A stretch of 64,000 bases of DNA from Alentia gelatinosa (taxonomy: Eukaryota > Annelida > Polychaeta > Phyllodocida > Polynoidae). The DNA lies in contig OX465580.1 of NCBI GenBank assembly GCA_950022655.1, positions 95,746,797-95,810,796 on the forward strand, given 5' to 3'. Below, in pieces: positions 57,007 through 64,000 of the stretch; position 1 is the stretch's first letter; the number at the start of each line of letters is the position of its first letter. Below the pieces are notes generated by a model. The model did not search any database. It was not told where the DNA came from and worked only from the letters and a program-made list of their open reading frames with translations. The position numbers and the translations under genes are program-made.

Positions 57007-57439
57007 CTGAAGGTCATTTAGAGAGAAAAAAAACACATCATAGTAACTGTTTTGTAAATGATATCAATATAGAAATATTGGTGAGGATTTTACCACGGTT
57101 TCACTATGACTCAGGAGGTACATCTGATTATATTACATTGGAGGTTATTATGTACATACATGTATTATGTACATAGGCAATGTATGTGATGCACATATAT
57201 GCTTCATTTAATTCTAATCATGAGATAACTGGATGTTGCATGAGGTGTGAATGTTGACAAAGGCTGCTTACTACCGAATTACGTAAACCATACAGGAAAG
57301 TCATCATCGCCATTGTAAAGCATCATCCGCGACACATTGCAGGAGCTGCATTGATACGGTAAGTCATCTATAAAGTAAAGATGGATTCTTAGTGACATGT
57401 GTGTTTTAGAGGGAGAAAAATCCTTTTTCCTTGGCGTAC

Positions 57440-57608
57440 CTCATATATTTGCCGAAGGCGCGATCGGCGATGGCAGGATAAGGGTAACGGATATGGGCAC
57501 GGTATTCGGGCCAACGTTCTTGCATCATTGTCCAACAGGCTCCTAGCTGAATGCCATTAAAACCAGACAGGAAGCAACACACGACTATCAACACCAGGCC
57601 TATCCATC
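57440..57608 (-). CDS. Amino acid transporter, exon 3
   Basis: 169 nt, acceptor CTGATTTCCAG (57609), donor TGAG|GTACGC (57440/57439), phase 1 in and 2 out. It encodes GWIGLVLIVVCCFLSGFNGI (TM2), QLGACWTMMQERWPEYRAHI, RYPYPAIADRAFGKYMR. The QLG-CW--M-ERWPEYR motif is typical of this invertebrate transporter group. Confidence 0.93.
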
Positions 57609-58224
57609 CTGGAAATCAGAATAGACGCATGAATAATTACATAGAACGTCCTGACCATGCTGTACAATTCACAGAACGAGATGGTAATTTACAGTTTATA
57701 CGGACCGAGGCATTTATGCAGAGTTCCGTACAAACGGTAAATTATCATCGAGTTCTGTGACTTGTACAAGCATGGTTGGACATTATATATTTACTATATA
57801 CCCGAAATTTTAAAAAAAATCAATTTCATTTGGCTTAACAACAAATTTTTTAATAAACGTGTATGGGTAGGTGGTCCGTATTTTAGTGTACGGACCAGCG
57901 GTCCATACAGTATTTTTACGTCATATGCCGAAACGGTGTGTATTTACAGTATATACAGCATGGGTATATATAGTAAGGTACAATTTAGATGTGAGAGGAG
58001 CGCCGCTATGAGGCTATTATTATAGAAACGTTCAGCGCGAGGTTTAGTAAGGATGCTAAGGTATTTAAGTTCCATGAAACAGTTCCTATTATTCAATGTT
58101 GTGATAAACATGGTTCGTAGTTGAAAGCCGGGAACAGCTGAAATCAACCTCAGTATGGTGATAAAGCAAAAATAGAGAGCGACATCATTTGCGTACTGCC
58201 CATAGCCACATTAGGGAAACATAC

Positions 58225-58342
58225 CTGTGCCCGTCATTGCTTTCGGAAGTGCCAAAACGCCACTTCCGGCCATTTCGCCGACAATAAAGACGGTTGTCGT
58301 GGCAACAGTAAGGCCACCAACCCTGCCAAAGGTGACCGCATC
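58225..58342 (-). CDS. Amino acid transporter, exon 2
   Basis: 118 nt, acceptor CTGATTACAG (58343), donor ACAG|GTATGT (58225/58224), phase 0 in and 1 out. It encodes [39 protein letters not shown]. This is TM1 with the GSGVLALP substrate-site helix break shared by the Aa_trans and APC-like fold. Confidence 0.93.
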
Positions 58343-58783
58343 CTGTAATCAGAGGAAAGTGTAATTAACTTCTTATGGGCATTATCTAGCCTGCAATATT
58401 CCTTAGATGCTGGTTTATTTAATGTATCTGAGCTAATTCATGTTAAAAAGAAAATTTGGCAGGTAAATGACACCGTACACCTGTCGTGGTTAGTCACCTG
58501 GCTACAGTAATAGCTATGGTTCGATCTGCTAACGTTGGTGGCTCCACTGGTTTATAGCTGAATATACCTTGGGATATAAAAAAATTTTTCGACGGAATTG
58601 AAGCCGAACCAATACGCTAACACATAGCTGAGACTCGGCGACCCATCCGACGGTAGAATTTGATACATACCTTGGGATATATCCTTAAAATCTGTATTCA
58701 TAAAAACACACAATCAAGTACCCGCATTTTGAAGCGAATGCCAATTAGATATTCTAAAGTGCTAAATCCTATGGGTTGGCTAC

Positions 58784-58885
58784 CTTGTTCGATCCTCCTT
58801 CAGCATCGCTCTTGGTGCCATTGACGGAGTAACCTTCAGGTAACACTTCGTTGGCCACGATAGAAGATCCCTCTGAAGTCGCCAT
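58784..58885 (-). CDS. Amino acid transporter (Aa_trans family), first coding exon
   Basis: The ATG at 58885 follows an acceptor directly (CCTGTTTTCAG), so the 5' UTR starts in at least one further exon upstream. 34 codons, MATSEGSSIVANEVLPEGYS, VNGTKSDAEGGSNK, form the cytosolic N-terminus; donor AAG|GTAGCC at 58784/58783, phase 0. The spliced product of the eight located exons is about 447 residues with 11 membrane segments, the usual size for Aa_trans (PF01490) carriers of the SLC32/SLC36/AVT superfamily. It probably moves neutral amino acids with protons across the plasma or a vesicle membrane; substrate is not deducible. Confidence 0.85.
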
Positions 58886-59953
58886 CTGAAAACAGGTCAA
58901 GCAGCAGACTTATATAGACTCGTCATTAAAATGTTTTTTATGCCAGGCTTACAGAGGTCAGTTACCCCGTCCCCCAATATCTTCCCCTATCGATATTTTT
59001 TTCACCCCTCCAGACTCCAGACACACTCAGAGACAAGCAAAGAGAAGTTTTCAGTCGCAAAAACATTCTAGAGGCTTAATCATAGCTGAAATTTAAGGGA
59101 ATATTTTTCAAGAACATTATCTGAGAGGGGTGCTTAGGAGAACAGGCCATTTTATACTCAGGGTGCAGCCCCTGAAAATGGACTTTGATTTTATGGCGGT
59201 ATAGCAGAGATTGCATTGTATCAAATGAAAGCTAAGGCCATTCGAGGTCCAGTAGGCAGTTTTCTGAAAATGTGACCATTGGAGCCTTTATCAGGGACAG
59301 ACTTTTAAAGAAATTGATATCTCACATAATGATACTCAAAACAGAAGAATCTATACTAAAAGAAAGAGAGAACACCTGGTGATCAATTGTTGAGGTGCAG
59401 TGTGTATGACATTAATAAGGATCCAATGAAGTAAGTTTAAACAAGTACAACTCAACATCTGCCCAAGTCGGTTTGATGGATGGTTTATTGGTATGAAGAG
59501 TCGTACACAACGTTTCGGCAAGAGTAGCCTTTTCAAGTCAGGTCAGTTAATAAGGATTGTTTCTCCTTCACCTAATAACCCAATAGTTGGGTGAATTGTA
59601 TCATGCACTCTTATGACCTTCATTTGCGTAATATGTAATCCTCATTGAATGTTATGTTCATTTTTTGAAGAAAAAAAGACTGTGGAAGGATTATTAAATT
59701 TCATAGGAATTTGAAATTGAGACATCTTGATATCTGTGGTATTTGGCACAAGGATATAGATGATGATATAGCTTTATCGGTATCTATCGCCATCTTTTTT
59801 TATCAAGGTCAAGGTCTCCATATGGAAAGTTTCCACCAACACCAAAGTTCCTATTATGAATAGAATAGTTTCTATAATTGTCTAATATACCTGTGTTTCA
59901 ACTGTAATAATGAATTAGGGTAATTGACACCATGCCCGAGCAATTTTGCTCTT
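58886..59953. other. Transporter 5' region, non-coding
   Basis: It should contain the first intron and perhaps a 5' UTR exon and promoter of the transporter gene, none of which can be placed. No repeats of note. Confidence 0.4.
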
Positions 59954-60150
59954 CAGGCCCGGCGTTCACTGAGCTCGAAAATCGTCTATAATAGGCATTA
60001 AGAAGTTCCTAAAAGCTGATAACGATGCAAGCCCACATTCCTTCTTTAGCCTTTTGTGTAGGATGTAAAGAGCTTCCTGATCTATGATTTCCAGATCACA
60101 TTCTGTATTGTAGGGCATCGGGAGGTCGGATAAGGTGGACGCCGGGCCTA
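59954..60150. mobile_element. Short TIR element related to that at 55.3 kb
   Basis: CAGGCCCGGCGTTCACT at the left and AGGTGGACGCCGGGCCTAA at the right are inverted copies of one end. About 195 bp, non-coding. The end sequence GGCCCGGCGTCCACCT matches the 55293-55578 element. Confidence 0.6.
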
Positions 60151-61489
60151 ATTCTAATTAGCAGTATATTCCAATTAGTCCAAATTAGCCAAAAGACAGG
60201 TGTGCATTACCAAATTTAGCTGGAAGGTACACAATAATGGCAAAGAGGGGGCTGGTCTAATTGGATTGGATGTCACCTTTGTCTCCACTCTGTTCCTAAT
60301 GAGAGGTATGTATGGTTGAGTCCAGGGACACGTTTCATTCATAACGAAACCTTTAGCGCGCTAACAATCAAGATGGCGGTAAATTTAAGGCTTAATCCTA
60401 TCATATCTTAAATTCACCATTGTACTATCAGATTCTGAGTCTGCACTTAGAATATCAGAGTTGAAAAAAACCTAGACGTTGAAATATCATTAATAACAAT
60501 GGTCATCGATATTGGTAAGCCACCAAGCTGCTGCTTAGTAAATTAGAGATAATAGTTATCACAAATTATAAATACTATTGTATTCACGTACTAGAATACA
60601 TCCTTTTAAACAATTCTAGAGACCCTCAGTATTGAGATTTACGGTATATATGCATATTATAGGGCTATTTGTTTAATATGTTCATAGACCTTTTTGCATT
60701 TTCATATTTACGGGTTACAACCCTTGTCAAAATACAGTCTATTACAGTTAGGATTTATGGTAAGAACAATATGACAGTCACCCGTACAATTTACGGTATT
60801 TGCCAGGGAAATACCGTAAGATTCACGGGATTTCTTTTACAGTGTTGTAATCTATACTAGCTCCACATGCTCCTTTCGTTTACAGAATGGCAAAACACTA
60901 TTTCTTCTGTTATTCGAGAAATTCTGGTAGAAAGCATCAGTATGGTAATAATTAGTTATGGTGGCCAATGGAAAATAGATATAGTACTCTACACGTTACC
61001 ACCACTATGACAGTATCGCATATTGTTCATGGTGCCTTGAAGACTGCTTCAACACCACAAAAATGGGATTCACACGTGTGAACTATAATGTACCTGAGAC
61101 TGGTGTACCCTGGGTGTACCTCACACTTTTTTCCTCAGTCTCAGACAATTCTTATTTGGTACAGCAATCGCATAGCAGGGATCCATATTTTACTTTCCCA
61201 GTCTTAAGGAAATATGGCGAATTGGATTTGTATGGAAGGACACACGTTGTATAAAGTCCCTGTGAAGAGTCACCCTGCGACTCAAGTACCCTTGAGTTAG
61301 AGTGTGTGAAAAACATGTGATCCTGCTTGCTGGCTTCCTATTGGCTAGGTTAGGTACTTAGTTGGCAACTCAGTACGCTGGTTCCCCGGTCATCCGCTAG
61401 GGGGCTCGGCGGAATTAGACCGCAGGGAGAGCCCGATCGGTGGACAGATCCTGACCAGCCCGTGCATGCGCAGAACAACTCCCTGTTTC
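60151..61489. other. Non-coding, no feature recognised
   Basis: AT-rich DNA. Several TTTACGGT/ATTTACGG words occur at 60.6-60.9 kb without clear periodicity. No gene signal. Confidence 0.4.
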
Positions 61490-61880
61490 AAAACAAATAA
61501 CATGGAGTGTGTGGCCGAACCAAATCGCGATCATACTGTCAATAAATATATAATGATACAAAATGGTGCATCTAGTCGGAAAATGATGCATCAAAGTATT
61601 TTTATCGTTGTTGAGTATTCAAACCATACTGACAGTCGATCAGTGAACTGTATGCGCTACCTTGTCAAGTGAGTGGACTGGAAGTCTGCAGATTCAAAAC
61701 AAACAACATGGCGAGTGTGGTGCAACTGTGAGTAGGAACCACAAGTAATGAAAATTATACACTGTCACATACTAGATTGTTACATATATAATAGGGAAAT
61801 TGAGTTTTATAATCCTGCCCTTGCTTTTGAATGAGTTGCACATACTGACAGTCAGTCTGTGAGCAATATGCACTGTCATA
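61490..61880 (+). repeat. Old tandem duplication, unit about 200 bp
   Basis: Unit 1 begins TTCAAAACAAATAACATGG at 61490 and ends with CATACTGACAGTCGATCAGT and CTTGTCAAGTG. Unit 2 begins TTCAAAACAAACAACATGG at about 61694 and ends CATACTGACAGTCAGTCTGT and TTGTCAAGTG. Middles are diverged. No coding content can be shown. Confidence 0.6.
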
Positions 61881-62330
61881 AGTCATTGTCAAGTGTCTGC
61901 GGCCTCTATTATCGCTCAAGCACCTGTCAAAGTCATCAAAGTTCGTTTTCGATCGATATTTCAACTATGATATTATATAATTAGTGATATTTACTTCATA
62001 TCATTGTAACTGTATCAGTTTTATATCGCATTAGGGTATATTGATCGTGATAAACACATCGCAGCATGTGCGATGTCAGTTGGCATTTGAAAATTGAGCT
62101 GGTTCCCGGGTCTTTCGGGCACTTCCTATGAGAGACCCCAAAACCAGCATTCAACCTCTGCCAGGACTCCAGCCACGGGATACTACCTGCCTGTAAGTCG
62201 TAAGACACAGGCGGGTACCAGCCAAGCAACTCAGCAGAGGTGCGCCGAGGTGGCAAGGTGCGTCGAGGTGCAGTCGAATGGGTCTCTTGTGCCTTGAGGA
62301 ATATTCAACCATAGTCTGGATGGAGATTCT

Positions 62331-62354
62331 TTTTTTTTTTTTTTTTTTTTTTTT
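62331..62354 (-). repeat. Poly(A) tail of the right-edge LINE
   Basis: A run of more than 20 T on the plus strand, i.e. poly(A) at the 3' end of the minus-strand LINE. Just inside it the minus strand reads CGAAATAAACATTATT. A clean homopolymer tail points to a recent insertion. Confidence 0.85.
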
Positions 62355-64000
62355 AATAATGTTTATTTCGCCATTCTGTCATATTACAAACAGTTCTTCC
62401 ATGCGAATCCAGATAGACTAGTCTATTACAAAGTAGCATTATGAGATGTATAGGATATGGGTTAATGGAAATGAACACTGAAACACAAAGACAGATTTTC
62501 ATCAAACCATATACAATGTACAGTATGTACTACCAGTGATGAACTTTTAAACATGCCTTGAAGGCCTCTTTGGTACATGACTTTGTATTTCTCCTGGAAG
62601 GGCTTTCCAGAGGGCTATACCCCGGTACATCGGCGATCGCTTATACATTTCCCCTTTAAATCTAATTTCCTTAAATCTAACTTTATCATCTCCTCGTGTG
62701 CCCCTGGTTCTCTGATCTAGCAAATCCTCGCCTTTGGACAGTTTATACATCATACAGAGGATTTGGTTATCCCTTCTCGATGCCAATGGTTCAATTTCAC
62801 ATCTATCAAACATTTCTTTCTGTGACATTCTGACGTTGTGCGTGTTCAGAATTACCCGCAGGGCCCGGTTTTGGGCCCGTTGCAATTGAACAATATCGTT
62901 TACATAGGCTCCTCCTAGGAGGAAACCGCAATACTCTATTACCGGACGGATTGTTGTTAAGTATATCGTTCGGGCAATGTCCCTTGTGAGGTAAGGTCTG
63001 ATTTTCCTGAACTTATACGTCTTTTGGGCAACTGACTTCATGATACCTTTGACATGATCTTTATAGCTTAAACAACCATCTAGCAATACCCCCAGATATC
63101 TATAGGATGTACAGGACGGTATAGTCACTCCTTGGTATAGAACGGTTATTGGATCCAATCGGCTTAATTTTGGTTTAGTGGCGAACCAGACAGTTTTCGT
63201 TTTTTTAACATTAATAGTCAACGCGTTTTTCTTACTCCAATTCTCTATACATGTAATACCGTATTGCAGCTTGCGAAGAACTATTTGTTCCGACTTATCA
63301 CGCACGTACACCACCAAATCGTCAGCGTACTGCAGAAAATTACATTCGACCATATCATTGCATAAGTCATTGGCAAACAGTAAATACAGTAGTGGCCCGA
63401 GGACAGAACCCTGCGGGACACCATACTTCACCTCCAACTCAGGGCTAACAACATTATTGGCAATTACTCTTTGATTACGATCCAATAGATAATTTGTTAT
63501 CCAATTCAGAAGACAACTGGATACCTGATATACAAACTTGAGCTTGGTTAGGAGAATACTACGTGGTAAGCTGTCGAAGGCTTTTTTTGCGTAAAAAAAA
63601 CATGCTGCGGTCAGCTTTGATTGATCTTTAGCCTCATAGATTGCTTGTTCTAATTTCAGTAAGGCGTCCCCCGTGCTACGCCCTGGGAGGAAACCAAATT
63701 GATAAGGATTTAATTTGTGAGACACTTCTCTAAGTAATAACTGGTGAACCACCCTTTCCGCAATTTTAGAAGGGACGGGTAGTGGGCTAATAGGCCTCCA
63801 ATTTTCGATCCGGTTAGTGTCACCTGCCTTAGGAATAGGCACTACGACAGCAGCCTTCCAGGATTGAGGCAATTTGGCACTGTTCAAACTACATAGAATC
63901 ACATAAGTAAATTCATCAATTAATAACAATAGTGAGTCACGAAGGGGCACAGGAGGAGTAAAGCATGCCCAGTTCTGTCGTGATGCAGCAGGCAGCGTGA
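62355..64000 (-). pseudogene. Young non-LTR retrotransposon, RT half (cut by window end)
   Basis: The frame is open for 467 codons from 63950 to 62547 and continues past the right edge. Motifs: AAVVVPIPKAGDTNRIENWR, PYQFGFLPGRSTGDALLKLE, ACFFYAKKAFDSL (motif A), YGVPQGSVLGPLLYLLF, FLQYADDLVVYV (motif C), YRYLGVLLDGCLSYKDHV. The C-terminal signature is YKRSPMYRGIALWKALPGE. In motif A the catalytic Asp is Tyr (TAC for GAC), and a one-base shift near 62590 replaces the expected ending KEAFKACLKVHHW. Otherwise intact, with a poly(A) tail. Its C-terminal signature resembles that of the 23.4-kb LINE. Confidence 0.92.

Noticed and set aside
58500..58690. Possible tRNA gene near GGTTCGATC
   Set aside because: A B-box-like word is present but no A box, arms or cloverleaf can be drawn.

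Overview
The window looks like nuclear DNA from an invertebrate animal. The genes are split by GT-AG introns, there are no bacterial-style operons, and most of the sequence is transposon remains: Penelope-like, DIRS-like, several non-LTR retrotransposons, and many short terminal-inverted-repeat (TIR) or foldback elements. A CARD-ankyrin protein, a GT92 glycosyltransferase and an invertebrate-type Aa_trans amino acid transporter fit a marine deuterostome or lophotrochozoan, but the sequence alone does not fix the phylum.

Three cellular genes are supported, all on the minus strand. (1) A CARD plus ankyrin-repeat gene runs from the ATG at 6077 leftwards through exons at 5747-6077, 3237-4738, 2841-2984 and probably 1480-1585. 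Intron phases agree at every join, and the gene probably continues beyond the left edge. (2) A GT92-type (DUF23) glycosyltransferase has its large catalytic exon at 30325-31684. (3) An 11-membrane-segment amino acid transporter runs from the ATG at 58885 to a stop at 45155. Eight coding exons were located with matching phases, and one small exon was not found between 50564 and 45280.

Layout: 1-840 TIR elements; 1.5-6.1 kb CARD-ankyrin gene; 6.1-6.5 kb TIR-plus-hairpin element; 7.2-8 kb diverged copy of a GTCGCCGACAA-type element; 9.0-10.95 kb broken Penelope-like element with an insertion; 11.6-12.4 kb one short element nested in another; 13.6-15.75 kb DIRS-like retrotransposon; 16.2-18.5 kb decayed LINE; 18.9-20.3 kb minisatellite split by a short TIR element; 20.9-22.35 kb foldback element; 23.4-26.5 kb nearly complete LINE; 28-29.2 kb repeats and an RT scrap; 30.3-31.7 kb GT92 gene; 33.2-34.2 kb unidentified coding-like remnant; 36.9-39.4 kb TIR and foldback elements; 42.1-43.6 kb L1/Tx1-type LINE 3' half; 44.4-58.9 kb transporter gene with repeat-filled introns; 59.9-62.3 kb mostly non-coding; 62.3 kb to the right edge a recent LINE with a poly(A) tail.

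The three genes show no sign of working together. The most unusual structure is a class of small elements at 6.14, 44.4 and 52.7 kb. Each has a short TIR body followed directly by a long hairpin. The 44.4 and 52.7 kb copies share the body but carry unrelated hairpins. A second unusual element is the 1.34-kb TIR element at 46.55-47.89 kb, which carries a TGTTGTCCGACACCCC box about every 185 bp.
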